Below, piece by piece: positions 38,518 to 45,346 of a stretch of DNA of 64,000 nucleotides. The position numbers and the translations under genes were made by a program. This DNA is from Leptospira_A sp046736045. Its GTDB lineage: Bacteria > Spirochaetota > Leptospiria > Leptospirales > Leptospiraceae. The number at the start of each line of letters is the position of its first letter. The first letter of the stretch is position 1. Below the pieces are notes generated by a model. It made no database searches. It was given only the letters and a program-made list of their open reading frames with translations, and was not told the origin of the DNA. The stretch lies in contig NZ_CP177134.1 in assembly GCF_046736045.1 (NCBI RefSeq), positions 248,001 to 312,000 of the forward strand. The letters run 5' to 3'.

Positions 38518-39675
38518 TTAAAATGAAACGTCAGTTCCACAAACGGAAGTTACATTCGAAGTTGTTTCCGGGGAATAAAAACTCATAATCGCACGCCCGT
38601 TATTTGAGATTGGATTGGCAAAACATTGACCCACCCGATTGACGGAAGTGCAACTGGATGCGGAGTAAACACTGCCGGTACCCTGAAGCGCGACACAACC
38701 AGAGTTGTTCGTCGGTCGATTGAGAAAATCAGAAGGATAAGTGAGACAACGATTTGCAAAAATAGAGACTCCACCGGAGCAAGAAACACCGGAAGGAGGG
38801 AAAATCAGAAAGTTCTTAACACCATGAAACGAAAATGTCCCTTGTGTTGATCCGACTCTACGAATTCTTACATAAATACTGGTTCCAAGGAAACCTCCCG
38901 ACGAAGTGTATGAGTTAGATTCAAAATTATTTGCGGAGTTTACATTCGTTTCACTTCCGATCGGAGTTCCATCATCCGCGCGAAAAGCGAGTAAGGCCAC
39001 ATCCAATCCGGATGCAACCTGAGAAGAACTCACAGTAAATTTGGAAGCACCGGAACTCACAAAGAGACCGTAGAATCGCAAAGTTGTCGTATCATCCAAG
39101 GTTTGGCTCCCGCTTACAGTTCCCCAAGAGGTGCTGGTATAAGCGGAATCATTCGGAAGAATGGTCACATATTTCGGAGAAGGAGACCCCGATTCTCTGG
39201 GAATCAATCCATAATAATAACGAACGGGAACAAGCGTTCCGGCGGCAACTAAGCTCGTAGGAATATTTACCGTATAACTTCCGCTGCTACCGAAAGTATA
39301 AGTGCCTACATTCGTATCACTGGCATCCAAAATCGAATCGGTGGATAGAACGATCTGTTTGGTGGCAGTGCTCGTTCCTACACCCGGATTTATAGTGACA
39401 CTCAAACTTTCACCCGAGATTTTTACAGTATCCGAATTGCTCTCATAGTAATTGAAAGCGGTAGAACCCGAACTGCCTGTGCCTGTTGATCCGATTCCAC
39501 CTGTTGTGGAAGTGCGATTTGTGCTTGTCTGTCCTCCACCCAATAACGGAAGTAAGATTCCCGCATCACCCGAAGAAGACGATCCGCCCCGATTGCAGGA
39601 AAAAGTGAGAATCAATCCCAATGAAACCGAACAGAAAAAAGGGAAAAATTTTTTACGATTTTTATTTTTTTTCAA
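38518..39675 (-). CDS. Ser/Gly/Thr-rich surface lipoprotein, hypothetical
   Basis: A Lys-rich start and LGLILTFSCNRGG give a lipoprotein signal. A Gly/Ser/Thr-rich linker (residues about 30-80) is followed by beta-rich domains with YYYGLIPRESGSPSPKYV and a sequence recalling pre-peptidase C-terminal-like domains. The C-terminal part has several Cys likely in disulfides. The apparent start is TTG at 39675 with only a weak site; the lipoprotein leader argues it is right. Function unknown, probably surface-exposed. Confidence 0.7.
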   Translation of the reverse strand: MKKNKNRKKFFPFFCSVSLGLILTFSCNRGGSSSSGDAGILLPLLGGGQTSTNRTSTTGGIGSTGTGSSGSTAFNYYESNSDTVKISGESLSVTINPGVGTSTATKQIVLSTDSILDASDTNVGTYTFGSSGSYTVNIPTSLVAAGTLVPVRYYYGLIPRESGSPSPKYVTILPNDSAYTSTSWGTVSGSQTLDDTTTLRFYGLFVSSGASKFTVSSSQVASGLDVALLAFRADDGTPIGSETNVNSANNFESNSYTSSGGFLGTSIYVRIRRVGSTQGTFSFHGVKNFLIFPPSGVSCSGGVSIFANRCLTYPSDFLNRPTNNSGCVALQGTGSVYSASSCTSVNRVGQCFANPISNNGRAIMSFYSPETTSNVTSVCGTDVSF

Positions 39676-39840
39676 GTTTTACCAAATCCGAAAAGAGAGT
39701 TATCTCTCTTTTATTTTTTTAATCATTTTGTCAATGACCAAACTCCGGTTTCAGATGAACCTTTCGGCCGGTTAGCGGGCAGGGATGCCCAAAACAAATA
39801 ATGAATCCGATTGCAACCACCCGAACAGTAGAGTATTCCC

Positions 39841-39959
39841 ATTCGGGCGTTCCCGATTTTTTATCATTTTACAAATGTTAATTGGTAATGGTCGGGCCAT
39901 TCCGGGGTTCCGCCAAGCTACGCTTGGCCGCCTCCGGCGCCCTACTTGTCCCTAACGCG
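39841..39959. repeat. Palindrome-rich dispersed repeat, copy A
   Basis: It starts ATTCGGGCGTTCCCGATTTT, continues through TCGGGCCATTCCGGGGT, and ends TCCCTAACGCG. The same blocks in the same order recur in copy B (42895-42994 plus 44222-44264). Internally it has small palindromes such as CCAAGC/GCTTGG. It is GC-rich against the AT-rich surroundings. Confidence 0.7.
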
Positions 39960-39971
39960 GGGACATTAATT

Positions 39972-40404
39972 TTATAGATTCAGGAAGTGATGGGAAGGGT
40001 GTTTACGGAATCTAAGGATCGGAAAAGCGGGAACATTGATCGCATACGGTACATTCGTCCAGTAGGCACCGATCGTCGTCGTTGCAGGAAAGTAGGACGC
40101 GTCAATGGGAGGAGTTATATTCTGATAATTGACTATATTTGCGATTTCATCGAGAGTCACCAATCTCCAGTTAGTTTTTCCTGCGTAACTTACCGAATTC
40201 AAATTGGAGCAGGTTGTAATCGCTGTATTCCAGGATTGACTGGAGGGATACCTTAGTAATCAAAGTTAGGTTGTAAGTATCTGATCCGGGATCACAAGGA
40301 TTTTGTATCTTAAGTCCGCAACCAAGTCCGAAAAATAAAAACAAAAGAATGAGTCCGTATCCATTCTTAGTTAAAAGATACGTGGTAAAATTCCGAACTT
40401 TCAT
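39972..40404 (-). pseudogene. Broken Lcl/DUF1566-type lipoprotein gene
   Basis: The N-terminal piece begins at ATG 40404 with a hydrophobic leader and lipobox LGCGLK and runs to about 40171. The downstream piece in another frame reads SWNTAITTCSNLN..YAGKTNWRLVT, then IDASYFP and YWTNVPYA, which is the Lcl C-terminal (DUF1566) pattern normally reading YAG.TNWRLPT..EL. The two parts are in different frames around 40250 and the expected intervening region is missing. The last residues also depart from the pattern. This is a remnant of one of the many Lcl-domain lipoproteins of Leptospira. Confidence 0.65.
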
Positions 40405-40445
40405 ACTTTAATCCTGAGTCGGGAAAGTCACCAAGTCAATAACTT

Positions 40446-40925
40446 TCACTTGGTAATCTTTTTCCAGTTTTCCTTTGCCTTGGGCATCAATTCGCCTTCT
40501 CTCTCATTCCAAGGCTTTAAGGTGTCTCCGAAAAAACCGTTATAGAACAAATTCAATCTGCCGTTGATGATTTTATATCGTTTGGGATCGATTTCCACTT
40601 TGTCCCCGCTCTCTCCCATTGCATAAGCACACCAACCACCAAACTCCGGTTCGTATTTATCCGGGTTTTTCAAAAACTCGGTTTTGTTTTCGTTTGAGAT
40701 GAAAAGATAAATTACTCCTTTATAAGTAACCCGTATATCCGATTTGCCCTTCTCCGGCTTCTGCACCCAATAGGAAACCGGATCATAACCTTCGATGGCA
40801 ATCCCGGAACGATTCAATAAAAAATGTTTTGCCCGGGCCTCATCCGAAAGAGTAACAACCTGTGCTTCCATCGAAAGGGAAGTCAAAAAAAATACCATGC
40901 TGAAGATTTTACTGATTCGGTTCAT
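40446..40925 (-). CDS. YHS domain-containing exported protein
   Basis: A signal peptide (to about residue 22) precedes a YHS domain: EGYDPVSYW, then VTYKGVIYLF, NPDKYEPEFGGWCAYA. YHS domains are short, often metal-associated modules found in metal-handling proteins and with secreted redox enzymes. The length of 159 residues fits the stand-alone group. It lies downstream of the tRNA-HD-Pth2 locus on the same strand, separated by a strong hairpin, so it is probably a separate unit. Confidence 0.8.
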   Translation of the reverse strand: MNRISKIFSMVFFLTSLSMEAQVVTLSDEARAKHFLLNRSGIAIEGYDPVSYWVQKPEKGKSDIRVTYKGVIYLFISNENKTEFLKNPDKYEPEFGGWCAYAMGESGDKVEIDPKRYKIINGRLNLFYNGFFGDTLKPWNEREGELMPKAKENWKKITK

Positions 40926-41063
40926 AAAAATATCATATCATAGTTTGGAAAAATAAGGAATAAATTAAGAACCGGAATGAGTATTATTGCATTAGATGGT
41001 TGATGAACCAATTCGGAGATTGATGAATATTCCGTTTTTGGAAAAAACAAATGGAAACATCTC

Positions 41064-41108
41064 CTGCCTTCATTGCAAAAAGAATCGTTCGAATTGCAAT
41101 GAAGGCAG
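41064..41108. repeat. 15-bp perfect inverted repeat after the Pth2-like gene
   Basis: CTGCCTTCATTGCAA (41064-41078) is perfectly matched by its reverse complement at 41094-41108, with a 15-nt loop. It starts 12 nt after the stop of the Pth2-like gene. It may end or stabilise the tRNA-HD-Pth2 transcript; a T run on the minus strand is absent. Confidence 0.6.
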
Positions 41109-41120
41109 ATATCTTTTCTT

Positions 41121-41474
41121 TTAATTCGCTTGCTTCAAGGCCAAAGGTAAAGATGAAACTTTTTTTCGGATATGATAGTCCGCTATAAAACAAATAGCAG
41201 TCAAATCGTAACCTAAGTCCGGTTCATAGAACTCTTTCACCAACGTGATCTCATTGAAAGCCAGAGAAAGTTTTTTCAATTCCTCTTCGTCTTTGCAGGA
41301 AAGCCAAACGACAGAATTGCTTTTTTCCTTCCATTCCAATGCAGAGTTCTCTCGACCATACTTTAACATATAGTCGGACACTACATGTATGGACTGTGTT
41401 CCCTGATCTCCCGGCTTCAAATCCCTTCTAGTGATCACAATCAACTTCAACTCATTGTTCAAGACCAAGTTCAT
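41121..41474 (-). CDS. Pth2-like protein (peptidyl-tRNA hydrolase II fold)
   Basis: The 117-residue protein reads LKLIVITRRDLKPGDQGTQSIH, then WLSCKDEEELKKLSLAF and FYEPDLGYDLTAICF. This follows the Pth2 plan: strand with R.DL, the Q..H helix start, the conserved EL..L region, and an acidic residue before the last strand. Canonical Pth2 has a Lys in GKGK before AAQ; here the loop is two residues shorter and reads PGDQGTQ, as in a divergent Pth2-like group. Pth2 enzymes free tRNA from peptidyl-tRNA. Its ATG shares one A with the stop of the HD gene (TAATG), so the two are translationally coupled. Confidence 0.7.
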   Translation of the reverse strand: MNLVLNNELKLIVITRRDLKPGDQGTQSIHVVSDYMLKYGRENSALEWKEKSNSVVWLSCKDEEELKKLSLAFNEITLVKEFYEPDLGYDLTAICFIADYHIRKKVSSLPLALKQAN

Positions 41475-42253
41475 TATGAGTTCTCCAAAGAAACTTTGAG
41501 TGAATCGAACCTGTTCGGAAATCTTTCGTTCATCAGTTCAATGGCTCGTGTTCCCAAAGTTTCGATCCGCAGGAAAGCCTTGTCCGACTTTTTAGAATCG
41601 TTCCGACAGTTACTTAGAATTGCGCAGTAACATATCAAAATCAATTCCAAGGAAGTTTTCCAAACCTCATAATGATCCGGATACTTTCCGTCTTCCGATA
41701 AAAAGTTTTTTATACTTTCATCATCCAACTTTACGATATGGGCTTCCAAATCCCTACGGATATAAGATTCAGCTTGTTTTTGAACGCTGAGTTTACATTT
41801 ATATCGTTCCCATCTTTCATAGATGGAAGACATATCGAAGTTAGGTTCTCTTTCACAAAGTTTTTGGAACTCGTCAAAGTTCAATTCTTCACCGGCATAC
41901 TCTTTGAATTTTTCCGCACTCAGTTTCCAATGTTCCGGAAAATGTTTCACTCCTCCCGACTCGGTGATACAAAATGGTTTGCCACAATCATGAAACTTAA
42001 CTCCTGTACGAATGGCTTTCCAGTTCCTCTTCATATCATGGAAGAGATACCAATGTTCTTCGAGCCAGGTGGGTACCGGGTATTTTGATTTTAGATTGTG
42101 GATGGATTTGAGATTTTGAAGAACTTCCAAAAGTATGTTTTTTACTTTCAGACAATGTTCCCAAATTGTGTTGCCGTCATTCCCTTTGACTGTCATCATT
42201 CGGGAGATGAGTAGATTGTGTTTGTTGGTGTTTTTGGACTTACCCGAAGTCAT
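41474..42253 (-). CDS. HD-domain phosphohydrolase-like protein
   Basis: An HD-type metal site is visible: His33 (WEHCLKV), His88-Asp89 (KFHDCGKP), and His104/His108 (HFPEHWKLSAE). The order recalls the HD domain of bacterial CCA-adding enzymes and related nucleotide phosphohydrolases; there is no nucleotidyltransferase domain here. The rest is helical. ATG 42253 has no ribosome-binding site. The good site AAGGAG lies before an ATG at 42271 in the same frame, separated from this ATG by a TAG codon. So either a five-codon leader couples initiation, or TAG is read through and the protein starts at 42271 (about 265 residues). It is downstream of the CUA tRNA-like gene and coupled to the Pth2-like gene. 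Confidence 0.75.
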   Translation of the reverse strand: MTSGKSKNTNKHNLLISRMMTVKGNDGNTIWEHCLKVKNILLEVLQNLKSIHNLKSKYPVPTWLEEHWYLFHDMKRNWKAIRTGVKFHDCGKPFCITESGGVKHFPEHWKLSAEKFKEYAGEELNFDEFQKLCEREPNFDMSSIYERWERYKCKLSVQKQAESYIRRDLEAHIVKLDDESIKNFLSEDGKYPDHYEVWKTSLELILICYCAILSNCRNDSKKSDKAFLRIETLGTRAIELMNERFPNRFDSLKVSLENS

Positions 42254-42283
42254 CTAAGTTGTAAGTGTCATTTGATTCTCCTT
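42254..42283 (-). promoter_or_regulatory. Ribosome-binding site, short leader and in-frame TAG before the HD gene
   Basis: On the minus strand AAGGAG (42283-42278) is followed after 6 nt by ATG (42271-42269), four sense codons, then TAG (42256-42254) directly abutting ATG 42253. All are in the HD reading frame. The site can work as a stop-restart leader, or as an amber codon read by the CUA tRNA encoded just upstream. Confidence 0.7.
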
Positions 42284-42294
42284 AATCTTCATTT

Positions 42295-42365
42295 TGGTCC
42301 TAGAGGGTTTTGAACCCTCCCTAATCGTTTTAGAGGCGACTTAGCCCAACCGAGAGCATAGGACC
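42295..42365 (-). tRNA. tRNA-like gene with CUA anticodon, tRNA-Pyl-like proportions
   Basis: A full cloverleaf can be drawn on the minus strand. The acceptor stem is GGTCCTA/TAGGACC (7 perfect pairs, discriminator A, no encoded CCA). One linker base follows, then D-stem GCTC/GGGC with a 6-nt loop, then TA. The anticodon stem is AGTCGC/ACGATT (6 positions, one G-T, one C-A mismatch next to the loop) around loop CTCTAAA. The variable region is 3 nt (AGG). The T-stem GAGGG/CCCTC is perfect with loop TTCAAAA. U33 fixes the anticodon as CTA (42333-42331), which reads UAG. The single linker base, long anticodon stem, 3-nt variable loop and the same loop sequence are features of tRNA-Pyl. No PylS gene is present in the window. 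The amino acid is unknown. Confidence 0.7.
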
Positions 42366-42377
42366 TTTGAATTACGA

Positions 42378-42407
42378 ATTAGACAATTCTACTTTCGCAA
42401 TCGTCAA
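42378..42407 (-). promoter_or_regulatory. Sigma70-type promoter of the tRNA-HD-Pth2 unit
   Basis: TTGACG (42407-42402) and TCTAAT (42383-42378) are separated by 18 nt on the minus strand. Transcription would begin a few bases before the tRNA 5' end at 42365, giving a very short leader and making the tRNA the first gene of the unit. Confidence 0.65.
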
Positions 42408-42474
42408 ATTTTTTTTAAGATAGAAAAAATATTCCAACCATCCATATTTGTATGATCTCTTGAAAATTTAAATC

Positions 42475-42891
42475 ATGAATGTCAAAGAAACCGAAATCAA
42501 AAACTTATTGTTGCATCATAAACAAATTTCCGTTTACGGACTTAGCCCTGACCCGCAAAAAGCAAGTCATTACGTCCCCGTCTATATCCGTGAACAAGGT
42601 TGGGACATTGTCGGTACATATCCGAAGGTTCATGATGCGGGTGGGTTTAAAATTTATGAGAGCTTACGTGACATTCCGCTTGAGTATAGAAAATTCGTGG
42701 ACGTATTCCGAAGCTCGGATCGAATTCCAGAAGTAGTCGATGAAATACTTTCCGCAGGCGGAGTGGAAGTTATGTGGCTTCAGCTCGGGATCTCTCATCC
42801 GGAAGCGGAAGCTCGTGCGGAAGCCGCAGGGATCCAAGTCGTTTCCAATCGATGTCTGATCATCGAACACAAAAAATATTTTTTAACTTAA
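42475..42891 (+). CDS. CoA-binding domain protein (YccU-like)
   Basis: The protein of 138 residues is a single CoA-binding Rossmann domain of the YccU type: ISVYGLSPDPQKASHYVPVYIREQGW, then DVFRSSDRIPEVVDEIL, VMWLQLGI and VVSNRCLIIEHKK. The pattern matches small stand-alone CoA-binding proteins whose role is not settled. It diverges from the tRNA-HD-Pth2 unit and ends 3 nt before repeat copy B. Confidence 0.87.
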   Translation: MNVKETEIKNLLLHHKQISVYGLSPDPQKASHYVPVYIREQGWDIVGTYPKVHDAGGFKIYESLRDIPLEYRKFVDVFRSSDRIPEVVDEILSAGGVEVMWLQLGISHPEAEARAEAAGIQVVSNRCLIIEHKKYFLT

Positions 42892-42894
42892 AAA

Positions 42895-42994
42895 ATTCGG
42901 GCGTTCCCGATTTTACAGATAATCCAAATGTACCTTGTTAGTGGGTCGGGCTACTCCGGGGTGCGCTAACGCTCCCGTCCTGCTACGTGACCAT
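42895..42994. repeat. Dispersed repeat copy B, left part (interrupted by IS)
   Basis: It starts with the same ATTCGGGCGTTCCCGATTTT block as copy A and keeps AAATGT, TTAGTG/TAATGG and TCGGGCTACTCCGGGGT in order. It then reads GCGCTAACGCTCC and stops at the IS end. The right part resumes at 44222. Confidence 0.7.
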
Positions 42995-43017
42995 CCCCCG
43001 ATATTGTGGACAGTGGC

Positions 43018-43923
43018 TTAGGCAGCAAACTCCAGTTCGAACATAACAGGAGTTTTGTAATCGATAGCCGAATGTAACCTCTTCCTATTATAAAAGATTT
43101 CAATATAATAGAAAATATCCGATCTGGCTTCCTCAAGATTTTTGAATCTTCGGTGATTTGTAAATTCTCTTTTTAAAGTAGAAAAGAAACTTTCTGCTGG
43201 AGCATTATCATAACAATTTCCTTTTCTACTCATACTTTGATTCATTTTATGAAATGTAAGTGCTTCTCTGAAGTCTGTGCTGGCATATTGGCTTCCTCTG
43301 TCTGAATGAAAAATCAATCCTTCTTTTGGTTTTTGTGTAATTACTGCATTTCTCAAAGCTGTTAATACCATTTCTGTTTTCATATGAGTATCGATTGACC
43401 AACCAACTACTTTTTTAGTACAAAGATCCTTGATCTGGCAAAGATAAAGGAAGCCGTTCGCATAAGGTATGTAAGTAAGATCAGATACCCAAACTTCATT
43501 CGGTTTTTTCACATGGAATTGCTGATTTAATAGATTCGGACTATAACCAAGATTATGTTTGGAATCCGTTGTCTTCGGCGCCTTGAACTTTTTCATGATT
43601 ATGGAGCGAATTCCGTTGTTTTTCATGATTCGTGCAACACGGTTCTTTCCAATTATCAGTCCTTGTGTTTTTAGTTTATTGAAAATCGAAGGACTTCCGT
43701 ATACATTCATTGATTCCTTGTGGATCGTTTGAATCTCTTTCAATATTCGAATATTCTCTATTGTCCTTTTTGAGGGAATACGCTTTCGCCATGAATAGTA
43801 TCCGCTTCTAGAAACACATAAACATTCTGACATCACTCCAATGTTATGACCTTCCTTCGAAAGTCTTTGCATGAAGAGGAACTTTTCTTCTAGTGATTTA
43901 AAGTGATGCCCATTGCCTTTTTT
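43018..43923 (-). CDS. IS3-family transposase OrfB (DDE integrase catalytic domain)
   Basis: After an HTH_21-like region (SGYYSWRKR), the rve core has WVSDLTYIPY (first Asp), FHSDRGSQYAS (second Asp) and NAPAESFFSTLKRE (Glu), a complete DDE set. The C-terminal YNRKRLHSAIDYKTP is also standard. It is expected to be made as an OrfAB fusion by -1 frameshifting at 43917-43923, because no start with a good site precedes it in this frame. Confidence 0.9.
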   Translation of the reverse strand, partial: KKGNGHHFKSLEEKFLFMQRLSKEGHNIGVMSECLCVSRSGYYSWRKRIPSKRTIENIRILKEIQTIHKESMNVYGSPSIFNKLKTQGLIIGKNRVARIMKNNGIRSIIMKKFKAPKTTDSKHNLGYSPNLLNQQFHVKKPNEVWVSDLTYIPYANGFLYLCQIKDLCTKKVVGWSIDTHMKTEMVLTALRNAVITQKPKEGLIFHSDRGSQYASTDFREALTFHKMNQSMSRKGNCYDNAPAESFFSTLKREFTNHRRFKNLEEARSDIFYYIEIFYNRKRLHSAIDYKTPVMFELEFAA

Positions 43924-44168
43924 AATATATCCCTCTGTTCCTTTAACTGGGATACTTCTTTTTCCAAGAATTTGATTCTTTGTTCGGCGGACGTTTTCAG
44001 ATCTTCGTTCTCGGGTGTTTCCAGATCGAATTCCTTTTTCCATCTACCTAACAAGCCATGAGTGATCCCTAATTCTCGACTCAACGCCATTTGGCTTTTG
44101 CCGCTTGTTAAAAGAAGTTTTACAGCTTCCTTTTTGAAATCTGAACTATATTGTTTTCTACTTTTCAT
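43890..44168 (-). CDS. IS3-family OrfA (helix-turn-helix protein)
   Basis: A transposase_8-type helix-turn-helix (SSDFKKEAVKLLLTSGKS..LSRELGITHGLLGRWKKEF) is followed by a leucine-zipper-like coiled coil (RIKFLEKEVSQLKEQRDILKK). ATG 44168 was chosen for AGGAAGG just upstream. The frame ends just after the slippery site. Confidence 0.88.
   Translation of the reverse strand: MKSRKQYSSDFKKEAVKLLLTSGKSQMALSRELGITHGLLGRWKKEFDLETPENEDLKTSAEQRIKFLEKEVSQLKEQRDILKKAMGITLNH
43917..43923 (-). other. Programmed -1 frameshift site of the IS
   Basis: A AAA AAG in the orfA frame, the classic slippery heptamer of IS3-family elements, lies in the orfA-orfB overlap. Slipping by -1 continues as KKGNGHHFKSLEE in the orfB frame. 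Confidence 0.8.
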
Positions 44169-44221
44169 CGCAACCTTCCTTGTTCTAAAGTTGCCTATTT
44201 CTATGTCCACAATATCGGGGG

Positions 44222-44270
44222 AGGGTCAACGCAAGGACCTTGCGCCCTACGTATCCCTAACGCGAAACAC
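44222..44270. repeat. Dispersed repeat copy B, right part
   Basis: It contains the palindrome GCAAGG/CCTTGC and ends TCCCTAACGCG like copy A, followed by AAACAC. The last 23 bp (44248-44270) are repeated exactly at 45383-45405. Confidence 0.75.
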
Positions 44271-44273
44271 TTC

Positions 44274-44618
44274 TTAAAGCTCGCAACTAAGATGATCAAT
44301 AAATCTTTTGATCACTTTTTGGTATCTTATTTTCGGTAACGATCCTATGATTCCCAAAATTCTTTTTTCCGGCAGATAGCTGATAAATCCTAATCGAACC
44401 AAACCGCTTCTCTTAAGCCCTGTTTGTGTGAAGTCAGGATCGGCATTTTCCAACAATTCATCAAAGTCATCTACATAATGATATGTTTTACTACTAATCC
44501 CGCAGACCAACCAATCCCCATAGCCAGGTAATTTTGATAGAACAAGAACCGGTCTATCTTTTTCCTTACCATCTGCTTGGGGAAGACTTCCCATACAAAT
44601 ACTACCTGCTTGGATCAT
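44274..44618 (-). CDS. PemK/MazF-like protein (putative toxin)
   Basis: The 114-residue protein follows the PemK/MazF plan: QAGSICMGSLPQADGKEKDRPVLVLS at the start, WLVCGISSK for the second strand pair, then LKRSGLVRLGFISYLPEKRI and IIGSLP. Family members are ribosome-independent or ribosome-dependent mRNA endonucleases. The RPVLVLS and ISS positions match the usual active-site Arg and Thr/Ser region. Its start overlaps the preceding gene by 17 nt. The assignment is by pattern; toxicity is inferred. Confidence 0.65.
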   Translation of the reverse strand: MIQAGSICMGSLPQADGKEKDRPVLVLSKLPGYGDWLVCGISSKTYHYVDDFDELLENADPDFTQTGLKRSGLVRLGFISYLPEKRILGIIGSLPKIRYQKVIKRFIDHLSCEL

Positions 44619-44823
44619 AGTTGGGATTTTTCCAAATCAAATCTTCATGAGTATAGACAGGTTCATCATCCGAATATGCTTCGTTCAATAATATAAGTCC
44701 TGATAGGTTGTCATCTTGTTTAAATAATTTCAAATTATTATCGAATGTAACAAAAAAACCGGATGCAAAAATCAACTCATCTCTATTGTGTCGTGACTGA
44801 ATAGTAAGGTCATTTGTAATCAT
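44602..44823 (-). CDS. Small acidic protein, putative antitoxin
   Basis: The 73-residue protein lies directly before the PemK/MazF-like gene and overlaps it by 17 nt. It has no known DNA-binding domain that I can recognise; the C-terminus is acidic with Trp and Pro (YTHEDLIWKNPNYDPSR). Its place suggests it is the partner or inhibitor. Its ATG overlaps the stop of the coiled-coil gene as ATGA. Confidence 0.55.
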   Translation of the reverse strand: MITNDLTIQSRHNRDELIFASGFFVTFDNNLKLFKQDDNLSGLILLNEAYSDDEPVYTHEDLIWKNPNYDPSR

Positions 44824-45203
44824 TCGCTTTTACCCAATTTAATAACTAAAGATTCCAGTTGTTTTGCATAACCAATAGATAATTCCGCTTTCTCTGTCTC
44901 TAGCTTGGAAAGTTTGGACTGAAGTTCAAAGATCGTTTCATCTTTTTCTCGAATATTAGCCAATAGTTGTTGGTTTATGTTTTCAAGTTCCGTTGTTTTC
45001 ACCTTAAAACTTTCCACCGCTTGATGGAAATTTTTCAAATTTTGCATTAATGCTTCTCTATCATTAAGCAAATGCTCAACAGCATTTTTCTTTTGTTCTA
45101 GTTCGGCTTGCGTATTTTGCTGAGAACTTGCTTGAACCAAGTTCCCGATCAAACTACCGAAAATAAGCAGCCCACCCCAATCTATATCATCATTTCTAGA
45201 CAT
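44820..45203 (-). CDS. Coiled-coil protein with short N-terminal hydrophobic segment
   Basis: A hydrophobic stretch (WGGLLIFGSLIGNLVQA) at residues 9-25 is followed by about 90 residues of nearly continuous heptad-like coiled coil (ELEQKKNAVEHLLNDREALM ... ELQSKLSKLETEKAEL). No family is known to me. It is the first of three overlapping genes, so it is likely part of the PemK/MazF-like cassette, perhaps a membrane tether or scaffold. That role is inferred. Confidence 0.55.
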   Translation of the reverse strand: MSRNDDIDWGGLLIFGSLIGNLVQASSQQNTQAELEQKKNAVEHLLNDREALMQNLKNFHQAVESFKVKTTELENINQQLLANIREKDETIFELQSKLSKLETEKAELSIGYAKQLESLVIKLGKSE

Positions 45204-45346
45204 CTAACTTAAAAGTCTAATGGAAGCATTGAACTTTGCACGCAAAAAATATATAGGTGATTTGAAATAAAATCAATAAGTTCGGCTTTTTGCCCGGGTT
45301 TGGATCAATTTAAATCAGCCGTTATTTTCATATAAAGCGAAACCAA

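Larger units (their letters stand above)
42995..44221 (-). mobile_element. IS3-family insertion sequence
   Basis: The ends are 18-bp perfect inverted repeats reading CCCCCGATATTGTGGACA inward (42995-43012 and 44204-44221), with weaker similarity continuing inside. Inside lie orfA and orfB joined by an AAAAAAG frameshift site. The length of 1227 bp is typical. No clear target duplication is visible. It has inserted into a dispersed repeat. The open frames look intact, so it may be active. Confidence 0.9.

Noticed and set aside
42295..42365. Reading the tRNA-like gene as tRNA-Arg (UCU)
   Set aside because: Placing UCU as anticodon would put C at position 33 and break the anticodon stem; U33 and the stem fix CUA.
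39841..44264. Reading the dispersed repeats as true integron attC sites
   Set aside because: The ends resemble but do not match the RYYYAAC/GTTRRRY core sites, and no integrase gene is present in the window.
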